Source: Bacteroidales bacterium (GTDB taxonomy: Bacteria; Bacteroidota; Bacteroidia; Bacteroidales; 4484-276). Taken from it: DNA of 64,000 nt. How positions within the stretch are numbered: position 1 is the first letter of the stretch; every line of letters starts with the position of its first letter. Of this stretch, positions 8,462 through 16,557 are shown one piece after another. Location: contig DASRND010000006.1 of assembly GCA_035647615.1 (NCBI GenBank), forward strand, positions 1 through 64,000. Direction: 5' to 3'. The notes beneath the pieces are model-generated. The model made no database searches. It saw only the letters and a program-made list of their open reading frames with translations, and had not been told where the DNA came from. Both the position numbers and the translations under genes were made by a program.

Positions 8462-9643
8462 ATGCCAAATGATCTTCCAAAAGTAATCCTCAAAAGTGGC
8501 CGCGATCGTGCCCTGCGTCGTTATCATCTGTGGGTGTTTTCGGGCGCCATTCAATCTATCAGCGGCAAGCCTGACGAAGGCGAAATGGTAGAAATTTTTT
8601 CGGCTTCGGGCGATTATCTCGCTACCGGTCACATTCAGAGCGGTTCGATCATGGTGCGGATTGTTTCTTTTGAGCGCACTGATGGGGGCGAAGATTTCTG
8701 GCGACATAAAATTGAGCAGGCGCTGGCGGTGCGCAAAACACTGGGGTTTGTCGATAATCCGAAAACAAATGTTTTTAGATTGATACACGGCGAAGGCGAC
8801 GGCATGCCCGGACTTATCGTCGATTATTACAACGGTGTGGTGGTGTTGCAGGCACACGATACAGGCATGTGGCGCCGCCGGCAAATATTTGCCAATATTT
8901 TGGGAAGCCTCTCCAGATTGAAGGTGCATGCGGTTTATGATAAAAGTGAAAATACATTGAACACTGCCAGCGAACAGGATGGGTTTTTGTTTGGAAATGC
9001 CGATGCCGTTGAAGTTGTAGAAAATGGTCATCGGTTTATTATTGATTTCCGCGAAGGGCAAAAAACCGGCTTTTTTATCGATCAGCGTGAAAACCGACGG
9101 CTGCTCGGAAATTATGCTCAGGGCAAAAAAGTTGCAAATGTCTTTGGATACACCGGAGGGTTTTCAGTGTATGCGGCTGCCGCCGGAGCTACGCAGGTTG
9201 ACACGGTGGACGCATCGGCGAAAGCCATCGAGCTGGCCAGGCAAAATATGATGCTAAATGGTTTCGACAACGAAGCGCATCAATATTTCACGATGGATGC
9301 TTTTGCTTTTTTTCAGCAACAGCAAAATAAATATGATGTGATTGTGCTCGACCCGCCGGCTTTTGCCAAGCATCGTGCTGCTTTGCCCAATGCGCTGAAG
9401 GCTTATCGTCGCATCAATGAGGCGGCCATTGCTGCCATCGCACCCGGCGGATTGCTGTTTACGTTTTCGTGTTCGCAGGTAGTCACGCCCGAAGATTTCC
9501 GTACGGCGGTTTTTACGGCAGCACTGGCCAACGGACGTCCGTGCCGTATCTTGCACCGCATGACGCAGCCGGCCGATCATCCGATAAATATGTACCATCC
9601 CGAGGGCGAATATCTCAAAGGATTGGTGTTGCAGTTTGAATAA
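8462..9643 (+). CDS. Class I SAM-dependent rRNA methyltransferase (RlmI-like)
   Basis: The 393-residue protein has the arrangement of the RlmI/RlmK family that makes 5-methylcytosine in 23S rRNA. A PUA-like N-terminal domain (RHLWVFSGAI-type motif HLWVFSGAIQSI) is followed by a central EEHAD-type region and a Rossmann methyltransferase domain. The SAM site is NVFGYTGGFSVYAAAAGA, the acidic loop is VDASAKAIELA, and the catalytic motif is VLDPPAFAK. FFIDQRENRR is a hallmark of the family. The exact nucleotide modified is inferred. Confidence 0.87.
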   Translation: MPNDLPKVILKSGRDRALRRYHLWVFSGAIQSISGKPDEGEMVEIFSASGDYLATGHIQSGSIMVRIVSFERTDGGEDFWRHKIEQALAVRKTLGFVDNPKTNVFRLIHGEGDGMPGLIVDYYNGVVVLQAHDTGMWRRRQIFANILGSLSRLKVHAVYDKSENTLNTASEQDGFLFGNADAVEVVENGHRFIIDFREGQKTGFFIDQRENRRLLGNYAQGKKVANVFGYTGGFSVYAAAAGATQVDTVDASAKAIELARQNMMLNGFDNEAHQYFTMDAFAFFQQQQNKYDVIVLDPPAFAKHRAALPNALKAYRRINEAAIAAIAPGGLLFTFSCSQVVTPEDFRTAVFTAALANGRPCRILHRMTQPADHPINMYHPEGEYLKGLVLQFE

Positions 9644-9676
9644 TGATTTCCGGGTTTCCGGAATTCTCAAGTTCTT

Positions 9677-10075
9677 TTATAAAAGATGATTTGCTTCGAG
9701 CATCTCCCGATCGGCATCCGTCCAGTCCATATCCTTTAGGTTTTCCATTTCGACCCATTTCATCTGGTCGTGTTCGCTAAGGCGAAGCACGCCGCCAATT
9801 ATTTTGCACACCACGGGAATCAGGTGAACGGACTTATCGGGATAGTGCCATGTAATCGGCTGGAGCTCCTCGATAGGCTTTATCTCCAGATTAAGCTCTT
9901 CGTGAATTTCACGGATGACACATTGATTGGGACTCTCTCTCGGTTCTATTTTGCCGCCCGGAAATTCCCACTTGCCCGGATGTTGCATTCGCTGCGATCG
10001 GCGCACCGCCAGATAACAATCGTTTCTGCGAATCAGTGCACAAGCTACATCGATGACTTTTGTTTTGCTATTCAT
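9677..10075 (-). CDS. NUDIX hydrolase, MutT-like
   Basis: This 132-residue protein carries a complete NUDIX box, GGKIEPRESPNQCVIREIHEEL, shown here by its key residues G, E, R-E and E-E at the expected spacings. The N-terminal part VACALIRRNDCYLAVRRS with GKWEFPGGK resembles MutT, which hydrolyses 8-oxo-dGTP to keep it out of DNA. It is convergent with the methyltransferase gene and 33 bases away from it. Substrate is inferred from the MutT-type length and GKWEFPGGK motif. Confidence 0.88.
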   Translation of the reverse strand: MNSKTKVIDVACALIRRNDCYLAVRRSQRMQHPGKWEFPGGKIEPRESPNQCVIREIHEELNLEIKPIEELQPITWHYPDKSVHLIPVVCKIIGGVLRLSEHDQMKWVEMENLKDMDWTDADREMLEANHLL

Positions 10076-10173
10076 GAATCTTATTTTTTACCCGATTACA
10101 ATACCTCCAAAGTTTTGGCTTATTGAGATTTAGCTATTGGAATTTATTTTATTGTGATTTGGAATTTATTCTA

Positions 10174-11943
10174 TCATTCCATCGAAACATCTTTTAAAAC
10201 TTTGCGATAAGCATTAAAAATATTGGCGCGTGAAACAAAGCCCGCATACTTTCCCTGATCGATCACCGGCAAATTGTAATAACCCGTCTTACGAAATTTC
10301 TCCATCACGCTGTCCATCGGTTCGTTCATCGTCACATGCTCTTTGGCCTGCATGATATAGTTAGTGATAGGCTCGGAATATTTTTCGGGTTTAAACATAT
10401 CCACCCGCACGTCGTCCAGGTCGATTAGGCCAACATAGGTTCTGTCGTCGGCCATCACCGGGAAGATGTTTCTTTTGGAGCGTGAGATCAGTTTGGTCAG
10501 GTCGCCCAGCGTGCTATTAGGAGAGATGGTGAGCAGGTCGGTATCGATAACGCGTTTTACATTGAGTAGGGTAAGCACCGTTTTATCTTTGTTGTGGGTG
10601 AGCAGATCGCCGCTTTCGGCCAGTTGTTTTGTAAAAATCGAATGTGGGCTAAAGATTTTTATGGTAGTAAAAGAGATGGCGGTAGTAACCATCAGCGGAA
10701 CGATGAGCACATAGCCATTGGTCATTTCGGTAATCAGGAATATTGCTGTTAGCGGCGCCTGCATTACAGCGCCCAAAACCCCTGCCATACCCACAAGCGT
10801 AAAGTTGCCTTCGTGGAGCGGATTAACAAATCCAATTTCGTTGAACAGCCGGGAAACGGTGAAACCGGTAAGTCCGCCCATAAAGGCTGCCGGGGCAAAG
10901 ATTCCACCGATGCCGCCTGCTTCGGTAGTGAGCGCCGTAGCGATAATTTTGGTTACGATAAGAATGATCATAAACAGGATCAAAACCCACCATACGTCGC
11001 GGTATTCGTAAAGTGAAGTATTGTTGAGTATTTGATCGCTCTGTCCGGTCATGATAAGCCTGACAGATTCGTAACCCTCCCCATAGAGCGGTGGCAGCAG
11101 GAAAATCAGAACTCCCAAAGCCAGCCCGCCGATTAGAAGTCGGTGTTTGATACGTTTCGTAAAAAGCTGGCGTATCAGATCATGCATCTTATTGAAGTAA
11201 AGCGAAACCAGCCCGCAGACAACCCCCAGCACTATATAATAATGCAGGTCGAATACTTCGAAAGGTTGCGTTACCGCAAAATGAATCAGAATGTCTTCAG
11301 CAAGCAGGAGTTTTGTAGTGATGGCGCCGGTGGCTGAAGCAATGAGCAGTGGTATGATGCTGGAGGTGGTAAGGTCGAGCATGAGTACTTCCAGACTAAA
11401 AATTACAGCAGCTACCGGAGTTGTAAATATGGATGCCATAGCGCCTGCTGCACCACAGCCAATGAGCAGCGTGGTGTTTTTGTAGTTCATGCGGAGCGTT
11501 TGCCCTACGCCTGAACCAATGGAGGCGCCGGCAGAAATGATAGGAGATTCCAACCCGATACTACCCCCGAAACCTGCCGTAAATGAACTTCCCAGCATTG
11601 CCGAGAAATATTTATGACGCCGCATTTTTCCGTCAAATCGCGAGATAACATGAAGGATGCGTGGTATGCCATGTTCGGTGTAATCGCGGATGACATATTT
11701 TACCAGCACCACAGTTATGACGATGCCTATGCCGGGATATAAAATATACCATAGGTTTTGAGCCGAGACGTCGAAAAATCCTGTTAGTACATTTTTGATG
11801 TAATAAACAAAGCTCTTGAGCAGAAAGCTCGAAAGGCCGGCACCCAGGCCGATGATGATGCTCAGGAAAATTACAAAATAGTTGTCGGGAATGTTTTTTA
11901 CACGCCACACAAAAAACCGCCCGATGTATTTTTTTAAGTTCAC
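10174..11943 (-). CDS. CLC chloride channel/transporter with CBS pair
   Basis: This 589-residue membrane protein has a CLC core (residues about 20-430) and two C-terminal CBS domains (about 455-585), which usually bind adenine nucleotides. The gating glutamate is kept at Glu132 in GLESP, the GREGP equivalent. In helix H, FTTPVAAVIFSLEVLM, the residue matching the proton glutamate of ClC-ec1 (Glu203) is Val186, as in CLC channels. The GSGIP selectivity segment reads EHGIP. The start is GTG at 11943, with a -7 box 23 bases upstream. It could be a passive chloride channel rather than an exchanger. Confidence 0.92.
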   Translation of the reverse strand: MNLKKYIGRFFVWRVKNIPDNYFVIFLSIIIGLGAGLSSFLLKSFVYYIKNVLTGFFDVSAQNLWYILYPGIGIVITVVLVKYVIRDYTEHGIPRILHVISRFDGKMRRHKYFSAMLGSSFTAGFGGSIGLESPIISAGASIGSGVGQTLRMNYKNTTLLIGCGAAGAMASIFTTPVAAVIFSLEVLMLDLTTSSIIPLLIASATGAITTKLLLAEDILIHFAVTQPFEVFDLHYYIVLGVVCGLVSLYFNKMHDLIRQLFTKRIKHRLLIGGLALGVLIFLLPPLYGEGYESVRLIMTGQSDQILNNTSLYEYRDVWWVLILFMIILIVTKIIATALTTEAGGIGGIFAPAAFMGGLTGFTVSRLFNEIGFVNPLHEGNFTLVGMAGVLGAVMQAPLTAIFLITEMTNGYVLIVPLMVTTAISFTTIKIFSPHSIFTKQLAESGDLLTHNKDKTVLTLLNVKRVIDTDLLTISPNSTLGDLTKLISRSKRNIFPVMADDRTYVGLIDLDDVRVDMFKPEKYSEPITNYIMQAKEHVTMNEPMDSVMEKFRKTGYYNLPVIDQGKYAGFVSRANIFNAYRKVLKDVSME

Positions 11944-11965
11944 GCTGTGAAAATAGTAATTTCCC

Positions 11966-11973
11966 CAAAGATA
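11966..11973 (-). promoter_or_regulatory. -7 promoter box of the CLC gene
   Basis: CAAAGATA reads TATCTTTG on the minus strand, an exact TAnnTTTG match 23 bases before the GTG start. No clear -33 element was found. Confidence 0.45.
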
Positions 11974-12194
11974 GAGTTAGAAACCGGGCTTTCGGGACGA
12001 AGAAGTTGTCGGGTCATCAAATTGCCAGGTTGTCGGAAGCCATTGGGTTCGCAGCCCCGAAGGAGATGCAACCCTATCGGGCTAAATCTTTTTTTTTACA
12101 TCGCACAAGAAAAATTACGAACCTTCATCAGGGGTGCCTTCCTCTCCCGGGTTTGTGGCAACGACTGTCCGACATAAACCATCCTGCAATATTT

Positions 12195-13325
12195 TCATTT
12201 TTTTCTTTCTTTGAGTCTCTTTTGATCGGCAGCAATTCTGTTGAGAAGGGCATTTAGGTTTTTTCGGTTGTCATAAAATTTTTGTTGCAGATCGGTAGGA
12301 GGGTTCAGGGTGTCGAACATCGCACTTACCGCCTGTGCATTTTGTTCTATTCTGCTGAGCCATTTTTCCATGCGTTTAATGTCGTCAGGATCATCGCCAC
12401 GTTGGGTGTTCGCGAATTTGACATATTTATTATAATCTTCGATCACATCGTTAAGTTTGTAAACCGCCCGGTTGTGCAACAAAACCTGTTGGTTGGCAAG
12501 GTGCACTTTATGCTGATGGCGGAGAATTGCGTAATGATCCTGCACCATCTCGCTGGCAAATCCTTGTTTTTCCATTCGAGCCATCGTTTCAGAACGCTGT
12601 TGCTCTTCCGAAAGCATTAGGTAACGCTCTACTTCCGAAAGATAATCCAGATAAATACCATCAGCTGGTGGTGCTCCTGACGCAAAGTCGTTGTGGCTCC
12701 ACGGGCAGCTCAGCATCTGCATCAATGGGTCGAATGGCATGTGTGTTTTGATCATTTGCGACGGCGAAATTTTAAAATATTTCTCCGAAAACTCGTGCTG
12801 GTAAAGTTTGGTGCCCCTGTCTAAATAACCCGATCCCCAGGTAGGATCGAAAAAGAACCATGCACCATCAATTTTGAGCACATTCCAGGCATGGGGAGTT
12901 TTGTAGATTTCTGCATCAGGCTTCACATAGCCCGTTACAACCAGCGAAGCAATGCCTGCCTCGCGGGATAAAGCATCGAAAAGCTGCGCATAGTGGCTGC
13001 ACACGCCCTTGCGTTTGGTTAGCGCCTCTGCGGTCACCTCTTCCATCGAGGCATAGGCGGTCACGTTTTCTACGCCAGGCAGGTCGTAGGTAAGATTGTG
13101 CGCCACCCAGTTATATATAGCGTAGGCTTTTGCTTCGTCGCTGGCAAGTCCGCTGGTAAGCGCTGCCGAAAGCGTTCCAGTCGAATGTGTGGCCTCGTCA
13201 GGAATCTGTTGCACACGCTGTGAAATTTCCGATTTTGAATAGGTTCCCTTCTGTGCATGCAACACACCGGCTGAGCCAATTACAAATATTAGTACAACAA
13301 CAAGTTTTGGGATGGTAATTCTCAT
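12195..13325 (-). CDS. Secreted transglutaminase-like protein
   Basis: From the ATG at 13325 the protein is 376 residues with a signal peptide (MRITIPKLVVVLIFVIGSAG, cleavage near LHA-Q). The transglutaminase/cysteine-protease core shows the triad Cys109 (RKGVCSHYAQLF), His145 (TPHAWNVLKIDG) and Asp160 (FFFDPTWG). This arrangement is common in periplasmic or surface proteins that act on protein side chains or peptide cross-links. The C-terminal half is helical and charged and is not recognised. An upstream start at 13397 would add 24 residues that do not form a signal. It diverges from butyrate kinase. Confidence 0.82.
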   Translation of the reverse strand: MRITIPKLVVVLIFVIGSAGVLHAQKGTYSKSEISQRVQQIPDEATHSTGTLSAALTSGLASDEAKAYAIYNWVAHNLTYDLPGVENVTAYASMEEVTAEALTKRKGVCSHYAQLFDALSREAGIASLVVTGYVKPDAEIYKTPHAWNVLKIDGAWFFFDPTWGSGYLDRGTKLYQHEFSEKYFKISPSQMIKTHMPFDPLMQMLSCPWSHNDFASGAPPADGIYLDYLSEVERYLMLSEEQQRSETMARMEKQGFASEMVQDHYAILRHQHKVHLANQQVLLHNRAVYKLNDVIEDYNKYVKFANTQRGDDPDDIKRMEKWLSRIEQNAQAVSAMFDTLNPPTDLQQKFYDNRKNLNALLNRIAADQKRLKERKK

Positions 13326-13432
13326 GGCAGAGCTAACGCATCGGTTCGCGTTTGCGTATCTGCCAAAACAAGGTATCGAAGCAAAATACCGGGGCAAACT
13401 TCCCTCTCTTCTTCTATTATTTCTTTGTTGGT

Positions 13433-13464
13433 GTTGTTGGCTTTCTGAAAAAAATCTATTTTTG
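13433..13464 (+). promoter_or_regulatory. Promoter of butyrate kinase
   Basis: GTTG at 13433-13436, a 20-base spacer, and TATTTTTG at 13457-13464 fit the Bacteroidota promoter layout. The box lies 34 bases before the ATG at 13499. Confidence 0.5.
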
Positions 13465-13498
13465 AAAATTCATTCATAAAAAGATAGGGAGTATTACT

Positions 13499-14575
13499 AT
13501 GCTGAACAAAAAAATCCTTGTAATCTATCCGCAGGTTTGCGATACAAAGATTGCTGTTTATCAAAATAATGGCTGGGAATTTTTTAAGACAATCAAGTTT
13601 GATGCGCTTTACGGAGCCGAAGGACGGATGGTATTGGATCAGGAAGTGCCGCGCACCGAGCAAGTGTTGCGGGAGCTTAAAGACAACGATATCGAACTCA
13701 TCGATATAGAAGTGGTAATTGGGCGCGGCGGATTGGTAAAACCGGTGGCATCGGGAGTCTTTGAGATCAACGAGAAGCTGAAGGAAGACCTAAGACAGGG
13801 AGCCAGAATGCACGAAACCAACCTTGGTGGTCTGATTGCCGAGCGCATTGCTTCTATGATTCCGGAGGCAAAAGCCTATTTGGCCGATCCGGTGGTAGTA
13901 GACGAAATGGATGAAATTGCCCGTGTGAGTGGCCATCCTTTGTTTGAGCGTAAATCAATTTTCCATGCGCTCAACCACAAATTTGCCGGTCGTAATTATG
14001 CCAAATCCATCAACAAACAATACGACGAGCTAAATCTGATCATAGCACACGTGGGCGAAGGCGGCATTTCGGTGGGCGCTCACCGCAAGGGCAAAGTGGT
14101 GGATGTAAATCAGGCCTACGATGGCGAAGGGCCATTTTCGTGCACTCGCTCCGGAACCATTCCTTACGGCGATCTTATCGAAATTTGTTACAGCGGAAAA
14201 TACGATAAAGCTGAGCTGCACAAAATGCTTGTCAATCAGGGAGGTCTGGTGGCGCATTTGGGTACCAGCAGCATGACAGTGATCGAAACACGCATGAAAG
14301 ACGGCGATGATAAAGCAAAATTTATCGTCGAAGCCATGGCTTATCAGTTGGCCAAAGAGATCGGCGCCATGTACATCGCCATCGAAGGACAACTCGATGC
14401 CATTATCCTTTCGGGAAATATGTTCCAGTCCAAGTTTTTCACCGATCAGGTTAAGCATCGCATTCTGAAGCTGGGTCATGTGGTAATATCACCTTTCGTC
14501 ACCGACATGGATGCCCTGGCCGACAACGCCATGATGATAATAAAAGAAGAAGCCAGAATATTAGAGTATGAGTAG
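13499..14575 (+). CDS. buk: Butyrate kinase
   Basis: This 358-residue protein belongs to the acetate/butyrate kinase (ASKHA) family and interconverts butyryl-phosphate plus ADP with butyrate plus ATP. Family motifs are the N-terminal ILVIYPQ, VVIGRGGLVKP, NLGGLIAERIA, HVGEGGISVGAH, DGEGPFSCTRSG and the C-terminal AIILSGN. Its length is that of butyrate kinase, shorter than acetate kinase. The usual partner, phosphotransbutyrylase, is not adjacent or anywhere in the window. The same enzyme type also acts on branched-chain acyl phosphates such as isovaleryl-phosphate, which could link it to the leucine genes that follow. That link is inference. Confidence 0.93.
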   Translation: MLNKKILVIYPQVCDTKIAVYQNNGWEFFKTIKFDALYGAEGRMVLDQEVPRTEQVLRELKDNDIELIDIEVVIGRGGLVKPVASGVFEINEKLKEDLRQGARMHETNLGGLIAERIASMIPEAKAYLADPVVVDEMDEIARVSGHPLFERKSIFHALNHKFAGRNYAKSINKQYDELNLIIAHVGEGGISVGAHRKGKVVDVNQAYDGEGPFSCTRSGTIPYGDLIEICYSGKYDKAELHKMLVNQGGLVAHLGTSSMTVIETRMKDGDDKAKFIVEAMAYQLAKEIGAMYIAIEGQLDAIILSGNMFQSKFFTDQVKHRILKLGHVVISPFVTDMDALADNAMMIIKEEARILEYE

Positions 14576-14702
14576 GGAGAAGTCACCGGAAGGGTATTTT
14601 TAATTTATTATTTTAGTCATTTCTTATTTCTGATTTTCAGGTTTTGAAAAGTTAATTGGAGAAAACGTAATCAAATAGTTCTATAAAAATTTCAATAATA
14701 AA

Positions 14703-15335
14703 ATGGATAATTCGCACTGGCTGGAAGATGCCGAGAGAGAAGAGCAGCAGAAACGTATGCGCCCCTTGCGCGAAGGAGCACGCATACAGGATAAAATTCA
14801 CCTTGTAAAGGAAAATTATGAAGCCAATCATGCGCTTTACGATGAGTTTTTGCAATACATGACCGATTTGTGTGAACGTGCCAACCAACTGCCCATGGAG
14901 AAAAAACAACCATGGTTGAACATCGAGTACGTAGAAAAGGAATCAAAATACGAGAATCATCTTTACGCTTTTTCTACCAGCGAGCGCATTTCTAAAAATG
15001 TCATCACCAAGGCGTTTCCTTTTGTAAAAACCCAACATTACAAGCACGTACATAATCTTTATGTGTCGGTTTCAAAAAAAATGGGACTGGCAGAAGTGGA
15101 AGTGTGGGACGACTATTTGGCCAAGACGCGGCTTAACCTGGATGACGGGAAAGAACCTGAGACTTTGATAGATGATGGCCTGCCTCGTCTGCGTGTGCTT
15201 TTCGAATATCCCATGGAGCAGCTCGACAAACAGGTGGCTTATAAAATCCTCGACTGGCTTGCCTTCAAATCTGATGCGAAAAGTCTACCCTTCAATGAGG
15301 AACATTTTAAATACAACAAACGCGGGAGAAAGTAG
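14703..15335 (+). CDS. Conserved protein of unknown function
   Basis: The 210-residue protein is soluble, highly charged and without signal or membrane segments. It begins MDNSHWLEDAEREEQQKRM, has a helical first third, and ends in a basic tail, KYNKRGRK. No catalytic motif is recognised. It stands alone on the plus strand, 127 bases after butyrate kinase and convergent with the HMG-CoA lyase-like gene. Codon use and length favour a real gene, and residues look conserved-type rather than random, but a function cannot be given. Confidence 0.7.
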   Translation: MDNSHWLEDAEREEQQKRMRPLREGARIQDKIHLVKENYEANHALYDEFLQYMTDLCERANQLPMEKKQPWLNIEYVEKESKYENHLYAFSTSERISKNVITKAFPFVKTQHYKHVHNLYVSVSKKMGLAEVEVWDDYLAKTRLNLDDGKEPETLIDDGLPRLRVLFEYPMEQLDKQVAYKILDWLAFKSDAKSLPFNEEHFKYNKRGRK

Positions 15336-15454
15336 AATAACGAAAAAGAGTTATCGGGTTTTCAGGTTATCAAATTGGCAAAATTGAATGGCGAACAATT
15401 ACCGGAAATTCACTCAATCGGAGAAAAATTTTGAATAAATTCGGATGTTGAGAT

Positions 15455-16465
15455 TTATTTACGCCCCGACATGATTTTGGGAATACGTCCGTTGCGGATA
15501 GATTCCGACCTGAGTTTGCGCCCGACAATTTTCTCCACCATCTTACCAATCTCCAAAATCCTGTCGATATCCAGATCAGTGTCGATGCCCATCTCGTCCA
15601 TCATCACCACCATATCTTCCGTCGACACCAGCCCCACATCCGTCGGATCTTTGTAATAATAAGCTCCTGTTCCGGAAACCGGTACGCCACTCACGAAGTT
15701 GGCCGGCTGTCCGCCCAATCCGCCCATGGTCGATTCAAAATTTGTCATTCCGGCCTGCAATGCCGCCAGCACATTGGCCAGCCCCCAGCCACGGGTAGTA
15801 TGAAAATGGGCGATTTGCTTGTGCGGGTTGTCCACACTGTCGAGCAGGCGCGAGAAATATTCGTACACGCGGTCGGGCGAAGCAGAGCCGTCGTGGTCGG
15901 CGTGTTCTACGTCGCTAACGCCAATATCGAACCAGCGTTTGGTAAACTCGATGGCGCGTTTCATCTCGGTGGGCCCTTCGATGGGGCAGCCCCAGATGGT
16001 GCTCACCGTACCGTTGACTTTAAGACCCGCGTCGCGCGCTTTCTTAACCCACTTCTCACTCATCTTCCAGTATTCGTCGAGGCTCAGGCCGGAGTTTTTC
16101 TGTTGGTGCGATTCGCTTGTCGATACCATCAGCAGGATGCGGTCGGGACCCCAGCCTTCTTTCCGTGTATCGATGGCGCGTTGCACGGCGCGTTCGCGGA
16201 TGGTGATAGCCGTCAGCATCACTTGGTCGAGCAGATGCGCAATGCGTTTGCTGTTGCGAATCTTTTTAAAAAGCTCGTCGGCATCGGCAAACTGCGGCAT
16301 CCCTTTAGGATTCCCAAAGTTGGATACTTCTATATGTTTGAAACCTGCCAGCAACAATTCTTCGGCAAGCCATAGTTTTGCTTCGGTAGGAATAAAGATT
16401 TCTTCGTGCTGAAATCCGTCGCGCACGGTGATGTCGCCGATGACTACTTTTTTGGGATATTTCAT
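15455..16465 (-). CDS. HMG-CoA lyase-like DRE-TIM metallolyase
   Basis: This 336-residue protein is in the HMG-CoA lyase branch of the DRE-TIM family, which splits HMG-CoA into acetyl-CoA and acetoacetate. Visible motifs are VRDGFQHE (Arg15, Asp16), VSTIWGCPIEG, the metal-binding HFH (His220, His222) and GLGGQPANF. In true HMG-CoA lyases the last motif is GLGGCP, and its cysteine is needed for full activity. Here it is Gln253, and an extra loop follows before STEDMVVMM. It is the last gene of the leucine cluster, next to acetoacetyl-CoA synthetase, so an HMG-CoA lyase role fits the context, but the missing cysteine leaves the reaction open. Confidence 0.8.
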   Translation of the reverse strand: MKYPKKVVIGDITVRDGFQHEEIFIPTEAKLWLAEELLLAGFKHIEVSNFGNPKGMPQFADADELFKKIRNSKRIAHLLDQVMLTAITIRERAVQRAIDTRKEGWGPDRILLMVSTSESHQQKNSGLSLDEYWKMSEKWVKKARDAGLKVNGTVSTIWGCPIEGPTEMKRAIEFTKRWFDIGVSDVEHADHDGSASPDRVYEYFSRLLDSVDNPHKQIAHFHTTRGWGLANVLAALQAGMTNFESTMGGLGGQPANFVSGVPVSGTGAYYYKDPTDVGLVSTEDMVVMMDEMGIDTDLDIDRILEIGKMVEKIVGRKLRSESIRNGRIPKIMSGRK

Positions 16466-16557
16466 ATAATATCAGGTGTTTTGAATAGAATGTTCTTTTT
16501 ATTTATCTTTCTCAAAGAAGTGTAAAAAGGCAAATTAGTACCTCTTTGTTCAATCCT

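Noticed and set aside
11944..12194. Small frames between the CLC and transglutaminase genes
   Set aside because: The gap contains a GC-rich block without protein-like sequence, and the frames have no start signals.
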